Source: Meconema thalassinum
Lineage: Eukaryota > Arthropoda > Insecta > Orthoptera > Tettigoniidae
DNA length: 64,000 nt
NCBI GenBank assembly: GCA_946902985.2
Contig: OX336399.1
Span: 163,228,911 to 163,292,910, forward strand
Direction: 5' to 3'
Part shown: positions 10,664 through 20,250 of the stretch, piece by piece
Layout: each line of letters begins with the position of its first letter
Position numbering within the stretch: position 1 is the stretch's first letter
Translations under genes and position numbers: made by a program
The notes under the pieces: model-generated
Database searches by the model: none
What the model was told of the DNA's origin: nothing
What the model saw: only the letters and a program-made list of their open reading frames with translations

Positions 10664-11752
10664 TCACTGTTTCTTTTCAGCGCTTTCCATGCAGTCTTCA
10701 TACGTTAGTAGAGCTTCATTTTCTTCATCTTCAGAGCCCACATAATAATCCTTGTGCCAGGCAGGCTTTTTTCTCTCTCTTCTTAGTCTTCCTTGTTCTT
10801 CATCCACTCTTTGGTTTTCGTGACGTATATTTTCTCTTTGGTTTTGTTCATTTTCTTGATGTGGTTGTTGAGCCTCTTGTTCATCTTCCCCATCATCTTC
10901 TACTTCACTACTAGAATCTTCACTTTCTTCTGATTCGTTGTCTTCTTGTTCTTGATTATTTATTTCATCTTCCTTTTCATCCTCATCAAAATCTTCCACA
11001 GTGACAACTGATGCTGGGGCTATTCTCTTCTCAGGCTCATAGACAGGTATTATATCATGGGAAGTGTAGATCTTCTTGGTTGTATTGTTGAATATCTTAT
11101 AACCATTTGTTGTGTATCCCACAAATATTCCCTTGTTGCTTCTACTGTTTAGTTTCTTGTTCCTTCGTACTACTTTTGAGTACACTTCTTGCCAGAAGAT
11201 GAACATTCTTGACAAGACTGGTTTCTTGCCATACCACAGTTCTGCTGGTGTCTTCTCACAGGTGGAGGATGGACTCCTGTTGAGGAGATATGCTGCTGAT
11301 TGGACGGCATGCCCCCACATGTCATTTTCTAGTTGGGCATCAAGTAGCATAGCTCTGAGTTTATTAAGCAGGGTCCTGTTCATGCGCTCCGCTTTCCCGT
11401 TCAGTTCTGGAGTATGAGGAACAGTGTTATCCAGCACTGTTCCATTTTTCTTGCACCAATGTTTGAAGAAATCACTGTTGTACTCGCCACCATTGTCAAT
11501 CCTCAGTTTGTGCACTTTGATGTTGAATTTAGCTTGAGCTGTAGTGATGTATTCCTGCAGATATTCTTCAGCTTCATCCTTTGTCTCTAGAAGGTACACT
11601 TCCAGAAAATGGGTGTAGTCATCTAGCACTGTCATAAAATAATTTTTGCCATTGTATGTTGGTGGATCAAGCTTTCCACATACATCGCTATGTATTATCT
11701 CCAATGGGCGTGTAGCTCTAGCTCTCACAGTATTGAAAGGAACTCTTACTTG
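10664..11752 (-). pseudogene. pol: Copia integrase core and acidic linker
   Basis: The frame enters from the nested transposon at about 11752. It contains RPLEIIHSDVCGKLDPPT (first catalytic Asp), KLRIDNGGEYNSDFF (second Asp) and LNGKAERMNRTLLNK (Glu), the Copia D,D,E core. A tail with VGYTTNGYKIFN and a strongly acidic Glu/Gln-rich linker (about residues 290-350 of the ORF) follows. The 402-residue ORF up to 11872 includes about 40 N-terminal residues that come from the inserted transposon, not from Copia. A TGA at 10664-10666 separates it from reverse transcriptase. Confidence 0.88.
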
Positions 11753-11784
11753 AGTAGCCCAGTTGCAAAACCAGCTATGTGCAT
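11753..11784. repeat. Left terminal inverted repeat of the DUF7869-like transposon
   Basis: Begins AGTAGCCCAGTTGCAAAACC and ends CTATGTGCAT. Its reverse complement is found at 16511-16542 with one mismatch. It embeds the subterminal motif GGTTTTGCAA in inverted orientation. Confidence 0.85.
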
Positions 11785-12419
11785 GATAAGTAATTAGTGA
11801 GAAATCAGGAAAAACTAATAAAACGAAACAGAAATATGGCAGAGGGCTGATTCTTATACAAACTATTGGCATAGCGTATAGAAGAGAAAGTGACGCGACT
11901 TGTGGAGTTTGTATGGTCCAGCCGCTAGGTGGCTCTAGCGTCGGCTAGCGCTGAGTGAGGACGGTATCAATACAAGCAGTTGAATGTTACTTTTCAGTAC
12001 TTGAATGTTATCAGCTTACACTACGTTGTATTAGACATGATGATCCAAATATAAAATTGTCCGCACTGAGTATATAAAACGAAAAGGAAAGGAAGAATGT
12101 AGTTTTACGTGACCGTGAATCTTGTGATTATGAGCCACGGGACCTCCTTTTTACGTGGAATCCGAACCACAGGACATGGCATTTCACTTCGAAAATCTCA
12201 CATGCAATCTGACGTCCGTTGTGTTGATTATGAAACATCAGATTGCGTCATAGGTTCATATAACAAGGAAATAAAACATTCTGACGGGGGTCAAAATGTA
12301 ACTGAATGTGTGAAATTCGTAAAGCTACAGACCATTCACTACTGCACAAATAAAGTAAATATAATATAATACAGTATAATGACAAACTCACCCATATAAC
12401 TTATAGCTCTCAGTTGTCC

Positions 12420-12890
12420 GAAGCTTTGGACAGCTTACGCGATGATTTTCCAGACTTAGAAGTTGACTGCCCTTTCCTAATTTCTTTCGTACGAAAGAAA
12501 AAGCGCACTTCATGAAATGAAAAACGAGTTTTCCAATAAGGTCCAGTTTATGTTCCATACACCATCAAAAAATCACGGCCCTAAAACAATCTCATCAATG
12601 CTGTCCTAACACTCATAAAATATATCAACCCACAAATTTGAAAGGGAAGATAATTCCATTTCAACGACTACTTCGACCTGTAAAAGAATGTTGAAGACAC
12701 TGTCAGACGGTTGAGTTAGGTAACTAAGGGCATTTATTGTGCCAAAGTCCTTTATATTAGTGAAAGTTGCAGCTGTTGTGTCCGACGGCCTTTTCACTTT
12801 GAAGGGTTGTTACACACTTCGCACAGCTGATCCCTTTCCTTAGTTGCTTGACAATATACCCGGCTAGATAGTGTGGGACTGCACCAGGCT
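12420..12890 (-). pseudogene. Decayed C-terminal part of a P/THAP-type transposase
   Basis: A short open minus-strand stretch reads YLAGYIVKQLRKGISCAKC, resembling the conserved GY-x-Cys-x2-Cys tail of THAP/P-type transposases. Downstream frames are broken by stops, with a further recognisable piece VRFFFRTKEIRKG near 12460-12500. No continuous ORF remains. Assignment relies on the motif and on the THAP exon upstream within the same inverted repeats. Confidence 0.5.
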
Positions 12891-13008
12891 TCAAACTCCA
12901 TCTCATTCTCGCCATTTCGACTGTCTTTCTCCTTCCATAATGAAAGTGTCCGTTTTTATAAGGAAATTATCGGAGCAATGTTTGTCACATAGCCTGCATA
13001 TGACTTAC

Positions 13009-13159
13009 TTGACAATTTAATGTCTTTCCTCGGAATGGCCTTAGCCCATTTAAATAAATCATTTTCGGATTTTGGAGGTCTGAAAAAGCGCCTATCTGTT
13101 GCAGATGACTTGTCGAATCCAGATCGGCACCCGGGAACAAAACAACACGGCATATTCAC
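13009..13159 (-). pseudogene. THAP zinc-finger exon of a P-like transposase
   Basis: The frame begins MNMPCCFVPGCRSGFDKSS and continues RRFFRPPKSENDLFKWAKAI, matching the first half of a THAP domain (C-x4-C start and the conserved Phe/Trp core). At 13008-13003 the minus strand reads GTAAGT, a perfect splice donor exactly where THAP coding sequence stops making sense. The second half of the domain (Cys-His pair, AVPTIF-type box) would be in a missing exon. THAP domains bind the ends of P-type transposons. The copy is truncated. Confidence 0.7.
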
Positions 13160-13570
13160 TTACACAGTTTTGTTTGACGAATCTTACGTCACAAACGTAA
13201 AGAAATAAGTGTAAAGGCTTACAAATACTAAACACACCAGTGTCATAACGTATGTATTATTTCACTATCGCTTCTTGATCGCATACACTTTTCAACACCA
13301 AGAAATAAGGACTAAACACGGGCAGCATTTCCATGTTTTCAAACTCGCGAGCGCTTAGAAAGTGTCTCCAGCCAGCCACAACCAACCGCTGCGCAGTCTA
13401 CCGGCGGGCGCAGCAACTACCCATACTAAAGATACGGCAAACTCGGGAGTCGGCACACTTTCTCTTCTAAACGCTATGCTATTGGTAAACATAATTGTAA
13501 TATATGCACCAAAGTTCTGAAATATCTGATGAGTAGAAAACAAGTTATTAATATTTTTTATTTGTATATA

Positions 13571-13660
13571 TCAGGTTTTGCAACTGCGTTGTTCACATAG
13601 CAGGTTTTGCAACTCTAGTGGCAGCCATATTGATTGCGCCGTAGTTTGCAAAACCAGCTA
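13571..13660. repeat. Left subterminal motif cluster, TAGCAGGTTTTGCAAC-like
   Basis: Copies at about 13571-13584 and 13599-13613 (plus) and 13645-13660 (minus), matching the motif at the right end and in the TIRs. In the uninterrupted transposon these would lie about 200-290 bp from the left end. Confidence 0.72.
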
Positions 13661-13856
13661 CAATTGGTGGCGGAGTTTAATCACACACTCATGATGGATG
13701 GAATTATGTATTGGGTACGTTACAATTTACAATGCATACACACGTAATGGAAGAACATATTGCGTAAAGTGGAATATATTACAACGTAAAAGACATACAC
13801 AGTTTAGAATAGTTCTGTGTGTGTTGATATACTATCAAAGTACAACCAAAATGAGT

Positions 13857-15601
13857 TTAGGCTATGTCTGTTTCATCAGTTTCCATTAGTTCAAAGTCCA
13901 AAGTGTCATCATCATGATCATCGTCTGCATCATCATTCAAACTTTGAGTATCAGGGTCCTGTTCTGCAAATACATCGACATAGAATTCCAAATCTGGATT
14001 ACTGTCCCATGCTTCACCAAAGTGAAGAGCAAGAAGTCTTTTAACATCCGTGATCTTAGCCGATTTTACAACAACACCCCTTGGGATATCAGGGATGTGA
14101 GCGATCTTAAAATTCTTCCCCTTCCTGCACAAACTCTTCGCTTCACCAATGTCAACATTGTAGAAGGGTTCTCCTCGAACTAGGAGAGATTTATTGCTTT
14201 TGCTTCTTGTGATTATTAATCTCTTTGCTTTCTGAAATTGGAAATGCCATTGTCCAGGGTTTTTAAGAATGTCATCTGAATATGCTTTCCAATCCTTAAC
14301 AGGGGCATCTTCTCCTAGACGTGTTACGATTCCGTACCTCTTGATAACGTGCAAATACTCTCCTGGGTTTGCAATGACACTTCGAGTGTTAAATTCTCTC
14401 TCTAGAAGTCCAAATATCCGATCCGGCGGGATGAATGAATGTCCTACTATAGGGAACATTATTTCAATTGTTTCAATATTACGAGGCGCTTCAAGAAGAA
14501 GCCAGTGTAATAACATCCCTAACACTGTTTTATTCTTATTTTGGCCACCACAGCCATCAGAGAGTAATCTGACTGTGGTGACATTTTTCAGGTCCTTATT
14601 CAACAAGTGGTGGTGAACAGCAGATGCTATCTGATTAGAGCCTTTTCGGAATTCATTTTCAAACCATATGTAAGAAAACGTGTTGGCTTTGCTTTGAGAA
14701 GATTTGGAGGGACCTTCGCATATTGTAAAGTTGTAAAGATAGAGTTGTCTTGCATAATATGCAGTCTGGTCAGGTATTTTCGGTAACACAAGGTTCTTCT
14801 GACAGTCATAACTAAGAGTCAGTTCATTGTCGTTCTCTTGACGCAATTTTTCATAGAAAACATCAGCTCGTTTCTTGTGAGATTTAAGCTGGAATTTCCA
14901 TTGTTTTCGCTCAGGCTTCCTCTTCTCAGCTGATATCCTATTTTCAAGAAGACAACACGTCGAACATTTGTCAACACAAGGGGCACCGAACCCAATATTG
15001 AAATGTTCATTGAATATAGATCTGTAATAGTCATATTCCACATGAAGATCTTCACCAGGATATTGTTCATTGTACATAGTCCACATTTTTTGAATACTGA
15101 GGTCACTACGTAAGTACTCCCGATGAGTATCTTTGCCACGACAATAATGTTTTTGCAGAGGTTTGAATGACTGTATGTGATTTTTCACAGCCTCTCGCTT
15201 CTGTTCGTATTTCAGTGATCTTCTATCACCACCTCGAGTCTCAGGTGGCGTTGTACCTTGGACAAGAAACCTTTGACATAATCTGTTCACCCGATCCCTA
15301 CCTATTTTTAGAATGTCAAGAAATGCTGCCCTGCAGACTCTTACATTCTTTACCACATTTTCTCTTTTCTTGGGCAAACAAAACGTGTGCTCACTTGACG
15401 TCGACTTGAGTTACCTGGAGGTGTACAACGTCTCTTTGGAGATGAAACAGAAAGATGTTGAAGGACGAAATTATTCTGCCATTCTTTGTCTGGATGCTGA
15501 TAGAATCTATGGTGAATCCTTCTTACATCTTGCAAAGACAATTCCTTGTACCCGTCTGATGTCCACAAGCTGGCATACTTGGGAACTGTTTGGGTCGATA
15601 T
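13857..15601 (-). pseudogene. DUF7869-like protein, putative DDE-type transposase, main exon with frameshifts
   Basis: The long frame (13857-15377, 506 codons, opening at a TTG so not a true start) reads VRVCRAAFLDILKIGRDRVN, a Cys-rich segment APCVDKCSTCCLLE, LTLSYDCQKNLVLPKIP, TVRLLSDGCGGQNKNKT and VGHSFIPPDRIFGLLERE, ending in an Asp-rich tail. I recognise the pattern as the animal group annotated DUF7869 (from memory). The spaced acidic residues (Asp in SYDC, Asp in LSDGCGGQN, Asp/Glu in PPDRIFGLLERE) could form an RNase-H-fold D,D,D/E site; this is inference. Upstream coding (RRIHHRFYQHPDKEWQ, SSPKRRCTPP) sits in another frame, so at least one, probably two, frameshifts break the gene. 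A splice acceptor TTATTTCAG abuts 15601. Confidence 0.7.
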
Positions 15602-15879
15602 CTGAAATAATAAGAACCAGTAAACGATAAGAGAATGATGGCAACAAACGACATTTAACTCTGCTGTGTATATTGCACGTAGAGGAAAGTAAACCTGCAG
15701 TTCCGTAATAATACTATACCATACAATAACATTAAAAACAGACATGCCTCTATGACAGCTGATATCCAGAAAAGTTAAGCATAGACAAGAATTCTTTTAG
15801 GCGCATATACTATTTTAGGTTAGGCTGCAAAATAGCACCGCAATGTAAATTAATTCCAATAAAATATTGACAAACATAC

Positions 15880-16010
15880 CTTGAAACTTTAGCCACGTTC
15901 CTTTTCCATGTCTCAGGACATCTCTTCCTCTTCCTTGATCTTCGTGGTTCAGTCTCTGCAATAACTTCTGTGTCACTACCACTACCGGTATTTTCTCTAC
16001 CGGTATTCAT
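15880..16010 (-). CDS. Likely first coding exon of the DUF7869-like gene
   Basis: ATG at 16010 opens MNTGRENTGSGSDTEVIAE, followed by a basic stretch RRSRKRKRCPETWKRNVAK. The coding pattern ends at CAAG|GTATGT (15879-15874), a good splice donor. An N-terminal basic box with W-K-R-N-V is what I would expect upstream in this protein group (memory). The intron would be about 280 bp, ending at the acceptor near 15602. Joining phase to the next exon is unclear because of the frameshifts. Confidence 0.5.
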
Positions 16011-16245
16011 TTAAAAAAATAACTAAAAACGTCTGTAGGAACGAGACGTCAGCTTGCAGGCTGCATCCACATCATTGTACTCAGAGAAATTGGCGCGCGA
16101 GTGAAACAATTGCAAGCAGAATTTCACAGCTGAATCTCCACAGTATGCAGTACAGCCAACCTAACTATCTACAATAGAGATAAGCGTTTTAGATTTATTT
16201 TCTTTGATAAAGAGGAGTGTAATGCTGTTCTTATGGAAAGGAAAA

Positions 16246-16534
16246 TAGCAGGTTTTGCAACTCTACCCGAAGGACGGCCATGTTAGTTAATAGACATATA
16301 GCAGGTTTTGTAAACGTAAACATTGCCCTGTGAATTTAGCAGGCTTTGCATCCGTACCTGCCATGCATGTAGCAGGTTTTGCAACCGTTTGCCATTTTTA
16401 ATGTCAAATTTAAAACTGTTATAGCTGGTTTAGGAACCTGAAACATAGCTAAACTAGAAGCCAGTATCATAAAGCATCATGGGATACCATTATCTCATTT
16501 TCGTAAATTTATGCACATAGCTGGTTTTGCAAAT
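16246..16534. repeat. Right subterminal motif cluster, TAGCAGGTTTTGCAAC-like
   Basis: Copies start near 16246, 16299, 16337, 16370, 16422 and 16518 (the last within the TIR). Most read TAGCAGGTTTTGCAA; variants have one to four changes. All are in the same orientation relative to the right end. Such arrays are typical transposase binding sites at DNA-transposon ends; the binding role is inference. Confidence 0.75.
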
Positions 16535-16542
16535 GGGCTACT
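16511..16542. repeat. Right terminal inverted repeat of the DUF7869-like transposon
   Basis: Begins ATGCACATAGCTGGTTTTGC and ends GGGCTACT. It pairs with 11753-11784 with a single mismatch. Confidence 0.85.
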
Positions 16543-16547
16543 CCCCC

Positions 16548-17411
16548 TTGTTTAGCTTCTGTGCACACATCACACTTGATTTCTTCACATTTTGAGAGGC
16601 TGCTTGGTAGTCCTTGGCTGAGTTCTGGCAGTTTCTTCAGATATCTTGTACTGATATGGCCCATCTTCCGATGCCACATCATGGCGGTATTTGTTTCTTC
16701 TTTCTTTGTCGCGTGAGCTTCCAAGTTGTTTTTCATGTCTATCACGAACAGACCTACTTCATTTTTACTGCCTGTCATTAAGACATTTTCATTCTTGTCA
16801 AATATTTTAACTTGATTGCCTTTAAACAGAACTGTTCCACCTCCATTTGTGACACAGTTCACTGATAGTAGATTTCTACTTAGCTCAGGCACATATGAGA
16901 CATTCTGAAATATGATATCTTTGGTTTCAATGTCTCCTTCAAGTTCAGTGACCATAGTCCCACCATTCTTTGCAACTTTTATATTTTGAGGCTCAGTTGT
17001 TCTCCTGTTGGTGAGCAGTGCATCTTGTTTGGTCATATGGCTCGTGCATCCACTATCCACAACAAACTCTTCAAGAAATTCTTCTCCAGATTTTTCTTCT
17101 GTTGTATGGCATTGTTTTTCAACCACGTATAGCTCCTTTTCACTATTTTGAACCTGTTTTCTGCGCATCCTCTCTCTGTGGCAATTCCAATCTGGATGAT
17201 TGTCTAACCCACAATATTTGCATGGTTCAAAAGTTTTACCTGCATAGCAGTCAGAGGTTTCGTGTCCACCTTTATTACAATTTTTACACTGTAGATCACT
17301 TTTTCCAGAAGCTTGCTGCTGTTGCTTCTGTTTTGGTCTTCCCTGGTCTTGCCTGTTAGGAGGGCAGTTGTTAACTTTATGTCCAATCTTGTTGCACTTG
17401 TAGCATTTCAC
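16548..17411 (-). pseudogene. pol: Copia zinc knuckle, protease and GAG-pre-integrase region
   Basis: The frame contains the CCHC knuckle CYKCNKIGHKVNNC, two further Cys/His clusters (CKNCNKGGHETSDC, CKYCGLDNHPDWNC), the protease motif FVVDSGCTSHMT and the pre-integrase block MMWHRKMGHISTRYLKKLPE with CDVCTEAKQ. The last residues of the ORF (to 16509) derive from the inserted transposon's terminal repeat. A stop at 17454-17456 separates this frame from gag; it is the same frame, so one nonsense change breaks the polyprotein. Confidence 0.9.
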
Positions 17412-17453
17412 TTGACTTGGCTTGTTGGATTTCTTTTCAGTCTTGAAAGCTAC

Positions 17454-18056
17454 TTAGAGTTCTACAGTTGTATTTGATTCTTCTTGTATCATAAGTCTTG
17501 AAATTAGATTTTCCAGGGTTCTCTCAGCAGCGGGTGTGGCCTCCCACACTGTATTAAAATATCTGTATTGGCCTGGCAGAGTGGTAATTATTTTGGTGAT
17601 TACCATCTGTTCACTAATGTCTTCTTTTAGACTCCTGAGTCTTGCCACTAGATTTCTTACTTCAGATATATTTTGCATGAGGGTTTTGTTGTTATCATAC
17701 TTGTATCCGCAGAAAGATGACAATAGCTGATACTTCTGTTGTTCGGTGTCTCTCTTGTATATTTTTGTTAGGAGATCGAACATCGATTTTGACGTTTCAC
17801 AAGTTAGCACTAGAGGTTTCAAAGAGTAATCTATTGTCTTGAGAATGTAGTACCTAACTTTGGCATCCTTGGCCTCCCATTGTTCCAACTCCTTTGCCTT
17901 ATCCGTATCTGGTTTTGTAGCAGTTCCTTTCAGGAAAGATAGGAGATACCTGGATTGGAGCAGCGTTGTTAAATCTAGCTCCCATAAAATATAGTTTTCT
18001 GAATTTTTTAGAATGGTAAAACCTTTAAGCTCACCCACACTATCTTCTTCAGTCAT
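17454..18056 (-). pseudogene. gag: Copia gag domain
   Basis: 200 codons starting MTEEDSVGELKGF. Features typical of Copia gag (UBN2-type) are GFTILKNSENYILWELDLTT, SKSMFDLLTKIYKRDTEQQ and SEQMVITKIITTLPGQYR. The TAA at 17454-17456 is in frame with the downstream zinc-knuckle region, so the stop is a point mutation rather than the natural end. The ATG lies 88 bp inside the 5' LTR boundary, a normal leader length. Confidence 0.88.
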
Positions 18057-18131
18057 CGTTTGCTGGGACGCTGGTCTTGCTAATTCTTATTTCTTGATTT
18101 TCACGATCCTCTTAGCTCAATGAGCGTGTCT

Positions 18132-18144
18132 GAAGCCCATGACC
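18132..18144 (-). other. Copia primer binding site (half-tRNA initiator Met type)
   Basis: Directly next to the 5' LTR the minus strand reads GGTCATGGGCTTC. Copia is known to prime with an internal fragment of initiator tRNA-Met around its CAT anticodon; this sequence fits with a few mismatches. Confidence 0.6.
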
Positions 18145-18359
18145 TGTTGAAGTAATCTTTTCTTTTATATTTTTAGATAACTTCTATTAGATTCTATTAG
18201 ATTGTATTGTTCGATTGAATAAAACGGACATATGCACTTATTTTTAACGTAACGACTTCACCGCAGTGTAGATTTTATTTTATTTTATTTTAAAACAAAA
18301 GAGCAGCGGGTTGCCAACTTCCATAGATAACAAAATGACAATTTTAGCCAACCTCAACA
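18145..18359 (-). repeat. Copia LTR (5' LTR in element orientation)
   Basis: About 215 bp, TG...CA, pairing with 8909-9116. It is followed on the plus strand by GAGAA, the target duplication. The two LTRs differ at only a few sites, indicating a fairly recent insertion despite the broken coding region. Confidence 0.93.
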
Positions 18360-18360
18360 G

Positions 18361-18984
18361 AGAAGAGGAGAAAGGCCAAGGACCCATAGTTGGCCAAATT
18401 CGGAGAAGGAAGAAATGGGTTGATTATATGGAAGGGGGGGGGGGGGGGTATAAGGACGTTCACTTAGAGGGCATATTAAGAATTGTTACAATGGGGGAGG
18501 GGGTTAATTATTATGGCATTTTTGCGAACGTAACTTATGGACGTCACCTAAGAGGAATATCAGTTCCAAAACAGTAATTTCAGCTCTTCATTCTCGCCTG
18601 CGAGACCGATTGAAACTTACAACTGTTCGACCAGCACCAATCGCGATTGGAGAGCGTAGTACGGTACGTAGGAAGTTTTACTGTTGAGGGTCGCGTGTTT
18701 GACATGCCTGATTTGGGGGTATAGTATCTATGGTAACTACTGTAGAACAATCGGAGTGGTGCAACGTAGGTAGAAGTATGAAACACTTAAGTTTGCGTGC
18801 TTCACGTGCCTGGGAGGTCGACAAAGGGATATCGATCGATTGGTGTGCAATACGCCAGATGTGTGAGCCATAGGCATTTCCCATCCCCCTCATTCAGCTT
18901 TCCAGAGCAATCGTGTGAAGAAAATGGTAATAATTAGATCTCGCGAGCTCATGCTCAAAAGAAGAAAAAAGTGCTAAAATGTAT
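18361..18984. other. Gene-free stretch with a poly-G tract
   Basis: A run of about 16 G lies near 18433-18448. The plus frame next to the Copia end (GQGPIVGQIRRRKKWVDYME) is faintly LINE-tail-like but too short to call. Nothing else recognised. Confidence 0.4.
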
Positions 18985-19245
18985 TTATAATATCGCATGG
19001 CCTAGGGTGCCGGGTGCAAGCCTTGTTAATTGACGTCCAGAGGGCAACTTGCATGTCGAATTTTATCGCTCCTTGAAGCGCTATGAAGGTCAAGGATGTT
19101 AGATATCTGAGCTCCTTGGCACTATAGAGCTTTCTAGTAGAGAATTGAGGAACTATGGGTTGGCGAAAAATCCCTATATTCATTTTGCCATTATGAACAC
19201 GGCCTACTGAATTCAAATGGATTCTTTAACATGCCAACATCGTAT
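18985..19245 (-). repeat. SINE family C, 5'-truncated copy
   Basis: The minus strand matches the tail of the copies at 36600-36975 (plus) and 37717-37968 (minus), including GAATTCAGTAGGCCGTGTTC and the AGTAGAGAA and CCTTGAC segments. The tRNA-like head is missing because the sequence switches directly to another SINE at about 19250. Confidence 0.68.
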
Positions 19246-19251
19246 GATACG

Positions 19252-19560
19252 CGAATCGTGGCGCAGTCGGTAGAGGCACTGAGCTTCTAACTGAAAGAGA
19301 GTGGGTTCGATCCCCACCCAGGTAGTGGTTTTTAGAAACTAAACTACCACTTTCGGAAACGAAAATAGCCCTGGGATTCACTCAGCCTACACCAGAAATG
19401 AGTACCAGGGTAATTCCTGGGAGCAAAGACGGCCGGGCTTGGAGCTGACAACTCCATCCCATCTAGTGCCGATGTCACAAAAAGTGGAAGCCTCTACCTC
19501 CACTACTCCCAGAGCCTCCATGGCCTGTACGGAGTTGGAAGAAGAAGGAAGAAAGAAAGA
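19252..19560 (+). repeat. tRNA-derived SINE, family D
   Basis: It starts GTGGCGCAGTCGGTAGAGGC (A-box-like) with a B box GGGTTCGATCC, then a body with ACTCAGCCTACACCAGAAAT and a tail of GGAAGAAGA repeats. It is a single copy in this window; I recall very similar sequences as abundant repeats in orthopteroid insects. Confidence 0.65.
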
Positions 19561-20250
19561 AACTTGATGTAGGCCTATAGTTCAGAGCGATCCTAGCTTT
19601 AAGTCGATAACAGCTTAAATCTTCGCAATTATTGTCAAATATACAATACGGCAGTGGATCGTATTTACAAACACCGTGGTGTGACAGCAGACGACAACGT
19701 TCGATCAGACTTGCATGGAACGCTGTTCAACCGCGTCACACGGTCGCATGAGATTGAGAACTCAACCGATAATACGGAGCACAAACCGCAATTTGCAATT
19801 CGTACACGGACTAGCTGAGTTTGCCGAATCTACCTAATCCTAACCTACGATCGGTCGGTCGCATGCACAATGTGCGTTACCACGTATTAAAGAAAAACGT
19901 AGCTTCAACCGTAAGGTTGAATTTACCACAGTCGATTTTACAGCAAATTATATTTTACCGTTAAGTTTGCAGCATGGCACATGTCGATATCACCGCTGAT
20001 TTTAACAGCCTCGAATTGGCGGGTAGATTGTCAGGTGTTCAAGGTTAAATAAATGAAGTATCGTGCACAATTGGACTCTCCTTTTAATGCGTAATCTTAC
20101 CTGTGTATCATTATCATCTGTAGGCTGCTTACTGTGTAGTATTCCTTAAACAATAGAAATAAATGGTGATCAATAAACAGACTAAAACTCTTGATACATA
20201 GTAATAAATTGAATCAGTCATTTGTGAAACAGCTCATCTCCATTTTTTTA

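Larger units (their letters stand above)
11870..13478 (-). mobile_element. P-element-like transposon with THAP exon, nested in the DUF7869-like transposon
   Basis: Inverted repeats begin CATAGCGTATAGAAGAGAAA at the left, with the right complement CATAGCGTTTAGAAGAGAAA, and are flanked by CTATTGG. Minus-strand content is a THAP-domain exon (13159-13009) followed by a decayed transposase C-terminal region (about 12890-12420). The middle of the transposase is missing, so this 1.6-kb copy is a non-autonomous deletion derivative. Confidence 0.75.
11863..13485. repeat. Target duplication CTATTGG around the P-like element
   Basis: CTATTGG at 11863-11869 and at 13479-13485 flanks the inverted repeats. 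P-superfamily elements usually make 8-bp duplications; a seven-base perfect match with a differing eighth base is seen here. Confidence 0.75.
11753..16547 (-). mobile_element. DNA transposon encoding a DUF7869-like protein, inserted in Copia
   Basis: Terminal inverted repeats of about 32 bp at 11753-11784 and 16511-16542 start AGTAGCCCA and differ at one base. The insertion splits Copia integrase. Inside each end are several copies of a motif close to TAGCAGGTTTTGCAAC, all within about 300 bp of the ends once the nested P-like element is removed. The only substantial gene is the DUF7869-like ORF at 13857-16010. Without the P-like insert the element is about 3.2 kb. I do not recognise the superfamily. 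Confidence 0.75.
11750..16550. repeat. Short target duplication TTG around the DUF7869-like transposon
   Basis: TTG at 11750-11752 and again at 16548-16550 flanks the insert. Removing the insert plus one TTG restores an unbroken Copia reading frame across the integrase N-terminus, which supports the boundaries. The right end has four or five extra C residues not matched at the left, so the boundary is uncertain by a few bases. Confidence 0.6.
8909..18359 (-). mobile_element. Complete Ty1/Copia LTR retrotransposon with nested insertion
   Basis: Two LTRs (8909-9116 and 18145-18359), both TG...CA, are flanked by the perfect duplication GAGAA. On the minus strand the order is gag, zinc knuckle, protease, integrase, reverse transcriptase, RNase H, the Copia order. 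Next to the 5' LTR the minus strand reads GGTCATGGGCTTCAG, close to the internal initiator-tRNA-Met primer site known for Copia elements. A purine run AGGGGG sits three bases before the 3' LTR. The coding region is dead: it has a stop at 17454-17456, a stop at 10664-10666, a frameshift near 9830-9880 and a transposon inserted at 11753-16547. Confidence 0.95.

Noticed and set aside
12109..12369. Plus-strand 86-codon ORF within the P-like element
   Set aside because: No motif, opposite strand to the THAP exon, no splice or promoter context.
13857..15377. Host gene with a DUF7869 domain
   Set aside because: It sits between inverted repeats inside a Copia integrase gene and carries frameshifts; a mobile-element gene is the better explanation.
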